Positions 17,701-32,700 of a stretch of DNA of 63,587 nucleotides are shown piece by piece. The translations under genes were made by a program, and so were the position numbers. A model generated the notes under the pieces. It made no database searches and was not told the origin of the DNA. It saw nothing but the letters and a program-made list of their open reading frames with translations. The DNA comes from Streptomyces sp. TRM68367 (GTDB taxonomy: Bacteria; Actinomycetota; Actinomycetes; Streptomycetales; Streptomycetaceae), in assembly GCF_014495685.1 (NCBI RefSeq), contig NZ_JACTVI010000047.1, forward strand, positions 1-63,587. The letters are read 5' to 3'. Position 1 is the stretch's first letter. Each line of letters begins with the position of its first letter.

Positions 17701-20700
17701 GCCGTCCCTAAGGGTGTCCTGGGCCAGTTCCAGCGCGAGTTCCTCCAGGCCTACCCCCGGGCCCGGATCCTGGTCGCGGACTCCTCCGACCTGACCGGGG
17801 AGCGCCGTCACCAGTTCGTCGCCCGCTGGTCGACCGGCAACTGGGACGCGGTCATCATCAGCCACACTGCGTTTAAAAAGATCCCGATGTCCAAAGCGGC
17901 CCGCCTGGACTACATCAGCCAGGAGGTCAAGCGCCTGGAGGCGCACCTCGACAACGCGGACGGCGGCGACAAGTTCACCGTCAAGGACATCGAGAACCAG
18001 ATCGCCACCTTGAAGGGGCGCATCGAGGACGAGATCAAGACGCCGGGCGACTCCGGGGTGGAGTTCGAGCGGACCGGCTCCACCTACATCTTCTACGACG
18101 AAGCCCACACCCTGAAGAACCTGAGGGTGATCTCCTCCATCCGCGAACTGGCCCTCGAAGGCAACCAGATCACCGCGGACATGGACATGAAGCTGTCCTA
18201 CCTGCGCAAGAACTACGGCGGCCGGGTCGTGACCCAGGCTACCGCCACGCCGGTGGACAACTCCCCGATGGAGATCCTGACCGCCATCAAGTACCTCGCC
18301 CCCGACCTGCTGCGCGACGAGTGGGGCATCGAGGAGGACGACCAGTTCGTCTCCACGTTCATCCAGCCTGTCAACCGGGTCGAGATGAGCCCGGACGGCA
18401 ACTCCTTCTCCACCCGCGCCCGCTACGCCCGGTACGTCAACCAGACCGAACTCAAGCGCGTGCTGTTCAGCATCGCCGACGTCAAACTCAAGAAAGATCT
18501 TCAGCTCGGCGAACCGGCCATCATCGGCGGGGAGATGCGGATCCTGGAAGCCGAGGCCTCCCCGGAACTGCGCACGGTTATGCAGTCGCTCGGCACCCGC
18601 ATGATGGGCATCCGCCTCGGCCAGCCCGACATGAAGTTCAACCGCAAGGGCAAGCTGGTCGAGGACAACACCCTGTGGATCTCCACCGACGGGCGTCTGG
18701 CCTCGCTCGACGTGCGCCTGGTCAACAGGAGCACCACCGAAGCCCAGAAGGTCGACGTCGCCGCCGACGAGCTGTTCCGGCTGTGGCAACTGCACAAGGA
18801 CGACGTCTTCTACGACGAGGACGGCAACGAGGAACCCAACCGCGGCAGCCTGCAACTCGCCTTCTGCGACCTCGGCGTGCCCGGCCCCGACAAGGAGTTC
18901 GTCTTCTACGAGGCGCTGCGGGAGGCGCTGACCGCCCGCGGCATGCCGGGCAGCCTCATCCGCTTCGACCAGGAGGCGAAGAACCCGCAGCAGAAGGCCC
19001 GACTCGACAAGGACGCCCGTGAAGGACGGGTCGCGGTGCTGGTCGGCAGCCGGTCCGGCCTGGGCACGGGCCGTAACCTGCAAAAGCGCGTCATCCACGT
19101 GATGCAGATCGACCCGACGTGGAAGGCCACCCCGATCATCCAGAGCCTGGGGCGGGGCAAGCGTCAGGGCAACCAGCACAAGGCGATCCACCACACGGCG
19201 ATCGTCACCAAGAAGTCCTACGACCCGTTCCTGTGGCAGAAGGTCGCCACCAAGCAGGCTTTCGCCGAGGCCATCCTCGACGTCAACGACACCTCGCGCA
19301 TCCTGGAGGCCTCCGAGGACGGCGACGACGGCCGTATCCCCGCCGGCGTCATGTTCGCCGTCGCCGCGGACAAGCCCGAACTCGAACAGCTGGAGCGCGT
19401 CGAGGGCCGCCTGGCCAAGCTGCGCCTGGACCAGCAGATGTGGCACGACGAGCAGTTCGCCTACCAGGTCACCGGCGAGCAGGGGCGCCGACGCGTCCAG
19501 GACCTGAAGGCCCGCGTGCAGGAGGCCGCCGCCGCCATGGAGCGGCGCACCGACACCCGCGGCGATGCCTTCACCATGACAGTCGAGGGCCGCACCTTCG
19601 ACGAGCGCCGCGAGGCCGGCGAGGCCCTGGCCCAGCGGCTGGAACGCCTCGCCCGCGCCTCGGTCGCCACCGGCATGCAGAAGGACGCCGTCGTCGGCGA
19701 GCTGGGCGGGTTCCCGGTCGTCGCCGTCACCCAGCGCGCCTTCGACGGCATGTACGTGCAGCTGTACTTCCGGGATGCCCCCGTCGACGATGTCCGGCTG
19801 ACCGCGAGCGGGCTGGCCAACCAGGACCGCGTCGGGCTGATCCGCCGCCTGGAGAACACGCTGGACAGCCTGGAATCCGTCCGCACCAAGGCACAGGAGC
19901 ACATCGCCCGCATCGAGACGAACATCGAGCGGGCCAAAGAACTGGTCGGCAAGCCCTTCCCGCAGCAGGCCGAACTCGACAAGGTCACGGCCGAGCACCG
20001 CAAGCTGACCAAGGCACTCGGCGTGCACGGGGCTGTGGAGGCGAACGAACCAGAAGCCCACGACACCGAGGTCACCGAGCCCGGCGCCGACCTCGTCGAC
20101 GCAGCGGTCCACGACGCCATGGTCCTGGCGGGCGGCACGACCGACGGCTGGGTGGAGGTCGATCCGGCCACCATCACCACCGCCGACCTGAGCGATACCA
20201 CCCGCGGACTCCTGGACGCACTGGCCGACGGAGCGGGCACCGGGAACGGCCCCGCTGCCGTGCCCGCCAGCTCCGGTACCGGAATGCCCGACGGCCCCTC
20301 CTCCAGGAAAGTCCGAGGACCTGACCTCGTTGCCTCGGGGGCGCCGTACGCCGACGAAGCCGCTGCTGTGACGGGCGAGGAGGCTGTCCTGGCGGCTTTC
20401 GCCGCCTGGCAGGACATCAACGTCGTCGACGGGATGAGCGGCCGTGGCCAGCAGTTGGCCCGCCAGATGGAGGAAGCGGGGCTCGCGCTGGCCGAGGTCC
20501 TGGAGCAGGAGCGCGCGAGCGCCCCTGAGGGGTCTGCAACCGGGGACGACCCGTGGGCCCTGGGCCTGTGCCGTGATCTTGCGCGCACCAGTGAGGAGTT
20601 CCTCTCCTTCCTTGACTCGCCCAGCTTCAAGCCCAACGAAGCCGGGCGCGCGATGCGGGACCACGCCGAGCAAGTGGCGAGGACCGCCATCGAGCACACC

Positions 20701-23700
20701 CGTCGGGCCGCGCCACTGGCAGACCGGCGGCGCCCCGCACCGCCGACACCGGCACGTCCCTCCTCTGCACGCCTGTCGGCGCCCGCCGCACCGGCGCACG
20801 GTGCGAGCGGACCGTTCGACCCGGACCGCTGGTACCAGCACACGATGCTCGGCGGGACGCTCAGCGACTCACGCGGCACGTTCCTCAACGACATCGTGGA
20901 GCAGCTCGGCCACGACGGGTCGGACGTCACCATCGAACCGGACCCCACGGGCACGGTGGTGATCACTGGCCCCATCGGGTCAGTGACGGTCACACCGCTC
21001 ACCGAGGCGGTCCCTGCCAGCGTCGCCCACGCGTACAAGGACGCCATCGAGCAACTTCTTCACGAGGCCCAGCGTGCTCTGCGCACCAGCGGTCACCAGG
21101 CCGGTGACCTGTTCGACGACTGGCTGAGCGCCCAACTCGACGGTCCGGCCCAGACCTTGAGGGCCGCCCTGACAGACGATGATGAAACTGCCTTCCGGCA
21201 GGCGATGCGGGTGCGCTTCTATGAGACCTCCCCGTGGGCTCACCCGGACACGGCCGACGGCCCTCAGCCTGGCTCCCGATCACAGCACGAAGCTGCGGCC
21301 GACGGGGCCGATGCCCCACAGCACCCCCGCGAACGCGCACCGGAACAGACTTCCGGTGGCGCAGTATCCGCGCCCGCGGCCGAGCCGGCCCAGGAGTCAC
21401 CTGCCGGAGGAGACGACCTTCCAACCAGCGTGCATCCGGCAGACGCCACCCGCCGAGCACAGGAAACTCCCGACTCGGAGCAGGTCCCGGCGGCGACACC
21501 CCATGCCACCACCGAGCAACCCTTGCGCGTTCCGAACACGCCCTACACCGACCGGTCCGAGTACTGGAGCGCCGAGCATGCGGCACTGGCCGCCTACCGC
21601 CGCTGGGCGGCGGACCATGCCCGGCGCCTGGCCACGGGAGAGCGGGAGGACTCCCTGACCACGGCGGCCGAAACCGCGATCGCCGCCAGCCGGACGGGCC
21701 GGATGGCCCGCCTGCTCGGTATGGACTCCGCACCCGAGTGGACGCACCTCCAGCACTTCGCCAACCAATGCCGTGCCGTGGTCGAACAGTGGGAGCGCGA
21801 AGACGGCCGGAGCACGGAAGGGAACTGGGAGGTCTTCACCGGCCTGCGCGATCACGCATCGCGGTATCGCAGCACCGTGGAGGGCCCCAGCGGCGACGCC
21901 TACCGACGATGGGCGGGCTCTCCGGAACCCCTCACGCTCGACGAAGACGCCGTGGATTTCATCCCCGGCATCCTCCCGTGGGACCAGTACACCGTCACCG
22001 GGCCCCAAGGCCTGCTCGCCGGTCCGGTCAGCGGCCGTGACCTCGCGGCAGGCCTGGCTCAACTTACCGCCGAAGGCAGCGGAGTTGAAGAGACCCAGGA
22101 CGGGCTCGTGGTCTCCGGCCCCGACGGAGTCCAGTTCTCCGTTCGGCTGGCCGCGGCACAGCCGAGCACTCCCGTGCCGCCGTCCACCGCTACAACCACA
22201 CCGGAACCGCACTCAGCGACGGGTGCGGCCCCCTCACCGGAGCCGGGTCCGGCCACCGATCCCGAGGTGGAGGTGACCGGATCCGCAGTCTCCACCCCGC
22301 TGGTGACCTCGGCGGGCGCGACGGGCGATGGCTTCGGCTCGGCACTGCCTCAGGTGGCGAACCTCGCGATCGTCCTCGGCGGCTATGCGGACGCGGCGGA
22401 ACTGGTGGCTGGACGCCACTACGTGTCCTTGGCCACCGAGCAGCTCCGGCAGATCCTCGCACGGCACGACAGCACAGACCCGACACCAGCACACCAGGAG
22501 GCCGCCGCGGCTGCCTCGGCGGTCATCGAGGGCGAACCGCACACGCCCGCAGACGTGTTCAGCCTCTACGACCACCTTGCCGAGACAGCGGTACAGCTCG
22601 CCGACGACACCCGCCACGATGTGCGCACGGCCGCCCAGAAGGCCAACCAGTACGCGGAACGCCACCTGGCCCGCATGCACGCACGCCGAGCCGACCTCGC
22701 CGACCTGCTCATGGACGCAGCCGACCTCGACGACGACCACACCGCCGTCCTCGACCACGATGACCCACTCTGGCTGACAGCTCCCTGGTACCAGGACCGC
22801 GCCGAGGTCAGCCGCGCACTGACCTTCATCTTCGACGACTTCCCGAAGTGGCCGCACGCCTATGACGACCAGGGCGGCGAGCACTCGGACCAGCTGCGCG
22901 GCGCCATGCTCATGCTGCACCGTGGACACGACACGGTCGCCTCAGCCCTGACCGACTGGATGCAGGTCACCTCCTACGCCCTGGGTGCCGCGCAGGAGGC
23001 CGAGGCCGCCGGGGACGGGGTCAGCCGGTACGCGCTGCGTGACCTGGCCCGCCGGACCTTCCAGCACCACCAGCGCCTCGCAGCCCACGAGTTGGGCATG
23101 GAGGAGACCCCGTACGAGGGCGCCGACGACTTCGTCGACGGCGCCAACAAGGCGGAATCCGCGTGGAACTGGTGGATGGCGAGCGAAACCGCCAAGACGC
23201 TCCTCGACAGCACGACGGCCGAACTGCGCGAGGCGCAACTCTCCGCCGCGCGCGAGGCCCTGAACGCGGCCCAAGACGCACGGTATGCCGCCGACTTCGC
23301 CACGGCCGACGACGAGACTCTGGACGAAGTCAACCGGCACGTGACGGCGATGGCGCACGCCGCGTACGACCTGGTGCTGAGCCTGGACACCAGCGACTAC
23401 CGCCACCCCGACGACGCCAAGCGGCTGGACGACGTCGTCCGCTACTCGTACGAACACGCGGTCGCCTGCCGGGCTTCCACCGCCCGCCCGGATACCGTCA
23501 CTGCCGTGCAGACCGGCGTGGCCCAGCGCCGACAGCGGCTCGAAGCCGAACACGGCCCCGCCCCCGAACCGCAGCAGACCGCTCCCGCCACCGGGGCCGC
23601 CCTGGACATCGAGCACCACTACCGGGGCACCGTGGTCCGCGGCACCACCAACGAGGACGCCGACGCGCCCGTACGTGCTGCTCTGGACCGGCACAAGTTC

Positions 23701-26700
23701 AAGTGGAGCCCCAACAAGAAGTTCTGGTACCTGCGGCGGAACATGAGCCGGCCCACCCGGGACCTCCACGTACGGAATCTGACCGCCGAGCTGACCCGCA
23801 TGGGCCGCCCCTACCGGATGGTCGAGGAGCCCCGGCAGGAGACGGCTGCCGAGATCCTGATCCCCGTTGGCGAACCGTACGCGTCGAAGGCGGAAGCCCA
23901 GCAGGACTTCTGGGAGATGTACGGCGCACTGTCGGGGCTGAAGGACACCCCGGCGGGCCGACGCCTGATCGGACGGGGACTCACCGACCAGGGCGTGCCG
24001 ACCCGACCGGACGGCCAGGCGGTCTGGCTGGCCATGGAGGAACTGTGCGACGGACCAGTTGGCCGGGTGCGCGATCCGTTCACCCACCCGGCCGCCACTG
24101 TGGTCGAGCGCTGCACCACACTCGCCCGCGCCGTCCTGCTCCTCGCCCAGAACTTGAAGGAGGAGCGCTACCGGGCGCCCGTGGTGATGGCCCACTTCCG
24201 CACGATGACGCAGTACGCCGTGCAGCTGGCCTCGCGTATCACCGCAACCGCCCAGCAGGGGGTCGACTGGCAGGAGGTCTTCGGGACTCCCGCCCTCCCA
24301 GCGGCACAGACCGCAGACGAACTCCCGGAACCGGTAGGACCGGAGCCTGCCCCGGAAGCCGGCGGCCCCCGTCATCGCGACGCGCTTGAGGACGGGCAAA
24401 ACCTCCCGCCGACCGGCGAGGAAGGCGCCGCCACGGACTCCGGAGACGCGGTCGCGCAGCGGAAGGAGGAGGTGCCACAGCGGCGTTTCGAGATCACCGT
24501 GGCGGCCAGGAGCGCCGCGGGACACCTGCTGGTCAACGTCGCCCTCCCCGCAGACCGCACCGGAGCTGCCCAAGAGGTTCCCGACCTGCGCAGCGCCGAC
24601 ATACCCGGGCTGGCCCTGCCCGCCCACACCGCGCTGCCCCTCCTGGTCCGGCCAGCGAAGCTCTCCGACTCACTCGTGTCCGACGAGGAAGTCGAGGCCT
24701 GGCTCGACGAGCATTTGCCCGACAGCCCGGTAGCACCGGCATGGAACTCTCCCGCCGTACGAGCGGTGATCCAGCGGACGGTCCGCGACGTGCTGCGCGA
24801 CTCCATGGCCCCCGCCGCCGAGGACGTCGCGGCCTGGCTGGTGAACACCGCGTGCGAGAACCCGGGGCTGATCCAGGCCGCCCACGCCAACGAACAGGCC
24901 GACTTCCTGGCGGTCTTCGCGACCGCCGCCGACGAACTGATCACGGACGGCGGCTCGGAACACCTGCTGTGGACCTACCTCAAGGAAGACGGACGCCGTG
25001 AGGTCCTCAACCTGGCAGGCCCCCGTGCCCACCGGGAGCTGCGCCAGCAGGCCGTGGAACCGACGCCGTCGGCGCCCGGCCCCTCCGTCCCCGATGAGCA
25101 GCCGACAGCTTCGCCCGCTGCCAAAGAAAGCGAACGTGAGCGGAAGCGCGCCGAGTTCCAGGCCGACAGTTCCCGCTGGGCCACTGAGATGCGCGACGAC
25201 GCCCGGGAACGAGCGGTACGAGCGGCCCTCGCGGACGATCAGCTGCGGGCGCTGCTTTCAGACGGGCGATCGCGCGAAGAAGCCCGTGAGTTGTTCATGG
25301 ACTGGCTCAGCCACGCCGATCTTTCGACCACGGGCACAGGAGGTGACCGGTTCCGGGACTGGTTTAGCCACACCCGCCAGGGTGTCGAGGAACAGTACGC
25401 GAAAGTCACTTTCAATCAGGTGTACGAGGCCGTGTCCGCAGCGCCGGCGGCCGAGTCTGCTCCAGAAGGCTCCGCTCGCCAAGCCGGCCTCGCTCCGCCC
25501 GGATCCGCGACACCGTCCGCCCCGGGCGACGGCGCGGAAGACGGTTCACCACGGCCTCCTGCATCCCCACGCACCAAGGCCGGCTCGGCGGAGTCTCCCG
25601 GGCAGACGGCGCGCGGCAATCCGAGTGACATGCTCACCGGGCCGTATCTGACCGAAGAACACCTGAACGCTCTGCCGCGCGGAACTCAGGGGCGACCGGT
25701 TGGCGACGCTCGCCTTGCCGTTCTGGTGACGATGCCGTTCCGCGACGGCCAGGTTCACGACGCTCTTCTGTTGCTGCAACGCGTCGAGGTGGACGAGGAG
25801 TTCGGCGACGACCCTCTCGTCCACGGCGCGCAGATCGTACCCGCCAACGATCAGATAGCCAGCAGCGTGGATGGCCGCTGGACCCCCGAACAGTTGCTAT
25901 CCCTGCCGGACTCCCGGGTACTGCCGCTCGACTTTCCGATCACCTGGCCAGCGGTCGAGGCTCTGGCGGCGTTGCCGCATGAGGAGGCCCTGGAGCAACT
26001 GCGTTCGATGCAACAGCTGCTCCCGGTCCAGAGGATCGAGAAGGGCGCTCGCCCGGCACAGCGGCCGGAAGCCTCTCCCCGGGCTGAGGTAGCCCCCGGT
26101 GCGGATGCCGAAGGGGAACACGGCGGGCCCGGCCTCTCGCTGCCGGTGGTGGAGGACGAGTTCTCGATTCTCTCTGCCGCTGACAGGGATTTGCTGCGGA
26201 CTCGGGAGACCCCCGACGGGCAACGGGACCCCTCTGTCATCCACCTCGGCCAGACCAACGAACAAGGCGGTGTTCTCGCGGACACCTCCACCGTGCATCG
26301 GCTGATCGACGAAGGCGTTCTGAAGTTCGACCCGGGGATGGCCGTCGTTCCCACGGCGGCGGGGCGGCGACGGCTGAAGAACGTGAGGCTGGCGGACCGT
26401 CCACTGACCGCTGTTGGTGACCGTGTCCTGAATACCTCCACCGGCAGCGTGGGCATTGTCTGCGGCTACGTCACCAGTTTGGGTATCCAGTACGCGGCCA
26501 TCGTGGCCGACCGAGAGGGCTGGCCGCAGGGCTGGTCCACCACCGCCTACCCGCAGTACCTGACAGTGCTGGAGCCGGGCGCTATGGCCCCGGAGGACGC
26601 CGCGGAGCTGTACCGCACCGTGTCGTGGGGGCAACAGCCCAACCAGAATCCGAGTGCCACCACGGTGCCTGAAGGGGCCGCATCGGCCGAGCCCGAAATG

Positions 26701-29700
26701 GGCGACACACAGCACCTGTTGAGCGCGCAAACCGAGCCACTGACCCGTGAACACCTTCGGGACCTGCCGCGCTATGCGACCCGCCCCCCGATCGACGCGG
26801 AGATCCAGTTCGGAGTCGTGGTCACGCTCTCATTCGCCAAAGGCGAGATACCCGACGCCGTTCTCTTGCTGCAGGCCGCGGAAGAGGACCCGCAGTACGG
26901 CGACCTCCTGCACGGCGTTCTGATCGCGCCCGACAGCGAACTCGACCTCTCGTCCAAGACCGGGTACACGATCTTCCCGCGCGACCTGCTTCATCGAACG
27001 GACGCCCGCCTTCTGCCACTTGAGGAGGGACTGACCTGGGGCCAGGTCGAGGAACTCGTCCGGCTGCCCTACGCCCAGGCCCTGGGCCGGCTGCCGCTGG
27101 CCGCCCCGACCGAGCCCCCCGCAGACTCAACCGCTCGGGACACACACGAGCCAACCGGCTCATCCGAGCCGCTGAAGGACCTGATCGGTGCCCTCGGCGA
27201 CCGCGTCGCCATCGGTCACATCGGCCAGAACAACCGTCGGCAAGAAGAGGAAACTCCTTCGGCTTCGGCGCAGGACTCTGCACCCGCGTCGCCGTCTTCG
27301 GCCGCAGCTGACGAGGAGCAACAGGAGGACACCGTGACGGCGACCGAGCCGGAGACGACGGCCCCCGGACCCTGGACGAGCCGGATCAAGATCGTCAGCG
27401 ATGCGACCGGCACCTACGTCACGGGCACGACCGGCGCCCCGCACGAAGACGGTCTTCGCGAGTTGTTGAAGCGGGACAAGAACTTCAAGTACGAGAAGGG
27501 CCGTTGGCGCTACAACGGCATGCGCGGGCAGAAAGAGCAGGTCCTGGAAGACGTCCGGGCCTTTCTCACGGCCCGGGATGCTCAGGAGGGCGCAGTCACG
27601 GAGGTGGCCAGCGGGAAGTACCCGCCGACAGCCCAGCAACAGGCGATCATCACCGCAGCCGTCGAGGGCAAGGACGTTGCCGTGCAGGCTCTCGCGGGTA
27701 CTGGCAAAACCTCCACGCTGGTGATGATCGCTGCCCAGATGCTGGAGCGGCGCATCGGCTACATCGCCTTCAACCGCGCTATCGCAGACGAAGCGGGCCA
27801 GAAGTTCGGGCGCAACGTCACGGCCCGCACCAGCCACTCCTTCGCACTGCAGGATCTGCGCAACACCCCCTACCGGCAGAAAGTGTCCATCGCCGGGTCG
27901 CGCAACAGCGGCGCCCGGCGTCCCAAGGACGTCGCGGCTGCGCTCGGCATCACTGCTGAGATACGGGTCGGCGACCGCGACGGCAACCTCCAGCACGTCG
28001 GGCCCGAGGAGATCGCCAAGATCGTGATGGGGGCGATCCGCCGCTACCGGCAGAGCGCCGATGCCGAACTCGGACGCCAGCACCTCGGGGAGAAGTGGGC
28101 GCACGTACCCGCCGCGCGCACGCTGCTCGAATACGCCCGCCGGGCCTGGGCGGACATCGCGGATCCGAACAGCAACAAGATCTTCTTCGACCACGACGAC
28201 TATCTCAAGATCTGGGCCCTGTCAGACCCGCGCCTGAACTTCGACACGATCTTCTTCGACGAAGCCCAGGACATCAATCCCGTCCTGAAGAAGGTGATCC
28301 AGGACCAGGACGCCCAGATCATCGTCGTCGGCGACAGCAATCAGGCCATCTACGAATTCCGCGGTGCGATCGACGCTCTCAAGGACTGGCCGGCCGACGT
28401 GGTCCTGCCCTTGACACAGAGCTGGAGGTTCGGCCCCGCCGTCGCCGAGGTGGGCAACGCATACCTCGCCCTCCTCGAAGCCGACCTCCGGTTGGAAGGC
28501 GCACCCACGCTCGACACCGTCCTGGGCACCGTCGAAGAGCCCGATGCGATCCTGACCCACACCAACGTCGGTGCCATCTCCGCCGTCTTCGCGGGATTCG
28601 AGGCCGGCAAGCGTGTTGCGCTCGTCGGCGGCGGCCGGGACATCGAAGACATCGCCTGGGCCGCCCGGGATCTCCAACAGGGCCGGCGCACCAAGCACCC
28701 TGAGCTGTCGGCCTTCGAGAACTGGAGCGAGGTCAAGGAGTACGCCGAGTCCGACGAGGACGCGAATACCCTGCAGATGTTCGTACGGCTCGTCGACCGC
28801 TACACGCCCCAGGGCCTGATCAACATGATCAGGGACCTGGTCCCGGAGGAAGCGCGCGACGAGGAGACCCGCCCCGAGTTGGTCGTCTCCACCGCCCACA
28901 AGTCCAAGGGCCGCGAATGGGATGAGGTCCAGATCTGGGGCGACTTCCCCCAGCCCAAGGAGGACACCAAGACCGGCGAACTCGTGCTGCCCGCGCAGGA
29001 CAAGCTGCGCCTGGCCTATGTGACGGTGACCCGGGCCAGGAAACGCCTCGACATCGGCTCCCTCGGCTGGATCCAGTCCATCGGCCTGATCGCGGACACC
29101 CCGCAAGCCGAGATCACGGCCGCCCCGACGCCCAAGCAGGCAGCGCCAACCCCCGCCGCCGTGGCACCAGCCGTCCCCGAGCCAGTCCTGCACGCAACGC
29201 CCCCTGCGGCCACAGAAACCGCGCCGCCGAGCACCGTCGACGAGCCGCAGCCGGAGCCTACGGTCGCGGAGACGGCGGCCGAGGAGACCGAAGCCCCGGT
29301 TCCCCAGTCGGCACCCGCCTCCGCGGAGCCGTCCGCCCCCGCACCGGACGACGGCACCGAGAACACGGCGGAGCCAGACACCGCCCCGGCCGCCCAAACG
29401 GAGCCTCGCCCGCAGGAGCAGCCCGCGACGAGCGCCCCGACCCTGCACGATCCGGGCCACCCACTCAACGGAGCCGACCAGCCTTCACTCTTCACCGGCA
29501 CGGCGGACAACACGCCCGCCGACGAGCAGGCAACGGCTCCCGCCGCGTCACAGGAGGCCGACGCAGGCATCGCGCCCCTGCCCTGGGACGACCAGAAGAT
29601 CAAAAAGCGTGGTACCGCGGGAATCCGCCGGGGACAGAAGACCGAGATCCCGAACCTCGCCCGCGAGATGCGCGAGGCCCTCGGTGACAACCAGGTACGC

Positions 29701-32700
29701 GATGTCTGGGAACAGGACAACCCCTGGGCCCAGTTCGAGGAGAACCTCCGCCACACCCAGAACCTTCTCCCGGAATCCGACTCCGCCCTGCTCGCCCTGG
29801 TGATGGAGGCCGCCGAGGAACTGCGCACGCAGATCACCCAGCTCGCGACCGAGGCCGCAAGCGCGTTCGACACCCTGATCCAGGCCCGCGCTGACGATCC
29901 CGATCAGCTGGCCGAACTCGACGCCCAGCTCGGCGGGGAGCACCGCCTGCCGGAACTCACCGACCCGCGCATCCGCCAAGCCCTGGTCCTGTGCCTGGAA
30001 GCCGTGGACGCAATCGAGCGCACGGCGCGCAGCCGCAGGCTCAGGCCCGCCGCCGCGCGGGACGCCCTGGAACAGGTCATGGGGCTGGCCGGCACGTCCT
30101 ACAGCCCCGACGGCCAGCAGATGTGGCCGAACGTCGACGCGGCCTTGGCTCCGGTCAAGGTGGAAGTGGACCGGGCTCGCGAACGCATCGCCGGGCTGTC
30201 CAACTCGACGGTCACCGAGCAGTACGCCCGGCTCCGCGCGCTCATCGCCGCCCACGAGGCCCAGCCCACGCCGGAGCCCCCGGCCCTGGACACCCCGGCA
30301 CCAGCCCCCGAGGCCCGCGAGGAAACCAGCGAGCCTCCGGCACCTGCCGAGCAGGAGGAACACACCCCCGACCCGCTGACCGACCGGGACATCGGCGCGG
30401 CACTGGCGACGATCACCCCGTGGGACCTCGGACAGCTGATCTTCGAAATGGACCAGAAGAAGAGGAAGACTCCGCAACCTCTGGAGGGCATCCGCCTGCC
30501 CTCGGAGCCCGGCTACAACGAGGAGGACAAGGAGTTCGCCACCGCCCGTGCACGAAGCGGCGCTATCGAGATCGAGGTGAGGACCTCCGACGACGTCATG
30601 ACGCCGGTCCGCGCCGGCCGGCTCACCCTGGCCAAGGTCATCGCGTGGCTCCGTCCGGCCCTCCCGCCGGCACGGCGGCAACTGGTGGCAGCGGCCTGGC
30701 GCACCGGGAACGCAATGTCCCGCTCCGAGGAGGGCTTCAAGGTCATCGGTGAGTCCCGCCGCTGGCAGGCAGCCAACGACGAAGTACGGAACATCCTCAA
30801 AGGCGCCCACGCCCGGCTGATGACGGAAGCCCGCGAGGCCCATCTCACCGGGACAGCAGATGAACGGCTCGCCCAGGTCCGCGCTGCTGAGAACTGGGCC
30901 CAGGAAGAACAGCAGCTGCAGCTGATCGACTTGGGCGAGATGGAGGAAGCCTCCGTCGACGTTGCCGCGTTCGAGCGGGTGACCGCGCTCAGGGCGGTCC
31001 TGCCCGACCGGCACAGCAGCATCTGCCGCCTCAGCGAGGTCAAGCCGGGCGACTGCATCACCGACGTGTCCGAGGAACGGCTGCCGTTCATCGTGCGAGA
31101 GCGCCCCGTGGTGAGCGCGGATACCGAGGTCTCTCTCATCGGCGACCTCGTGGCCGGACCGGGCGACCTGCGTCCCTACACGTGGGAGAGTGGCGGCTAC
31201 CCGGACGACTACGTCGAGCCTCTTCTCCTGCCCCAGTCGCTGGCCGGGCTCGTCGACCTGCCCGCCGACGCACCCGCAACGGCCGCCGTTGCCACGCAGG
31301 CCGTTGCCGCCCCGGTCGCCGTTCCCACGGCATTGGACACCGCGCCGGAGCCTGCGCCTTCCGCCGCTCGTCCGGCAACCACCGAGCTGGACGCCGCATC
31401 TGGGCCCGAGGAAGTCTCCGACGCCCCCGGGCAGCAGGCCGAGGCGCCGGAGGCGGCAGAGGCGACCGATCCGGCCCCCGTCTCCGGGGCTGGGCACCTT
31501 CCGTACGAGAGGCAGCAGGACTTCCTGGACGATCTCTATGCCACGGAAAGCCGCTACGAGGCCTGGGCCAACTCGGCCACGGGCCGGTTGCTCCTGTCGG
31601 AAGCCCGGGAACTTCAGGAAGAAACCGGGCTCACGGACGCCAATGAGGCGGCCCGTGTCCAGACGGCGTTCCGTGGTGCGATCCGGTCAGCCGACAGCGC
31701 CCACTCCACCGCCGACGAAGTGCTCGTCGCCTGCCGGGACCTGCACATGGCCGTCGCCGAAGCCGGGCGTTCCCTGGCCACACGTACGGCGTTCGTGTCC
31801 GCGGACGATCGGCTTCTGCTCCTCGCGGTGTACTCGCAGGCGCAGGAGCAGCTGGCGCGTCTGGAGGCCACCGAGAACGTGCAGACGCTGCTCGACAACG
31901 AGCACGACGGGGCCAGGCTGTTCTCCCGCTTCAAGGCGGCTCGTGCAGCAGTGAGCCCTTCGGCTGCCAAAACTCCCGAGCCCGCACCAGCGCAGGAACC
32001 GCGTGCGGCTGAGCCGCAGACGGCCCCTCCCGTATCGCTCCCGCCGGCCGACACCGCTGACGAGAGCGCCGAACCGGCGCCTGAATCGCTCGAATCAGAC
32101 GTACGGGGCGTAGAGGTCGTCGAATTGCCGGAAGTGCTAGAGGAGGGCACTCCGGAGCCCGCTCTCGCTGCTGGGGCCGCCGAACAGGCGGTAGCCGGGC
32201 TTGCGCCGAGCGAGCCAACCGCAGAGGAGGACTTCGACTTCTGGAGGGACGTCATCGGCGACGACCTCGTCGTGAACGGGGTCGTTTACAGCAGCAGCGA
32301 ATGGGAGCCGGACCCGGAGGACGGCGTTCGTCGCCGCACCGAAGAGGACGACGAACCTGTATCCGCCCAGGAACTGGCGGCGATGGAACTGGACCAGGAG
32401 TACGAGGCCCTGATCGAGGAGGAACACATGGCTGCGACCGAGGCAGTCCAGGGACAGCCGGAGGTTGCGCAGCCTGAAGTTCCCGGGCAAGACGATTTCG
32501 ACCGGCACTTCGAAGACATCGTCGCCCTGCTCCGGGGCACCGAACCTCCGGCTGAGGAACAGGCGCCCATACCGCGGCCCCGATTCAGCGCTGAGGACGA
32601 ACACCACCTCCGTGAGCAGTACGCGGCCACACGGCAAGCGCTGTCCGGGATCCTCACCAGCATCGACGCAGACCCAATCCTGCCGGCGGCTGAAGACGCC

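Noticed and set aside
15964..20841. 1,625-codon minus-strand frame opposite the giant gene
   Set aside because: It is antisense to the methylase and helicase domains, has composition typical of a GC-rich shadow and shows no recognisable motif.
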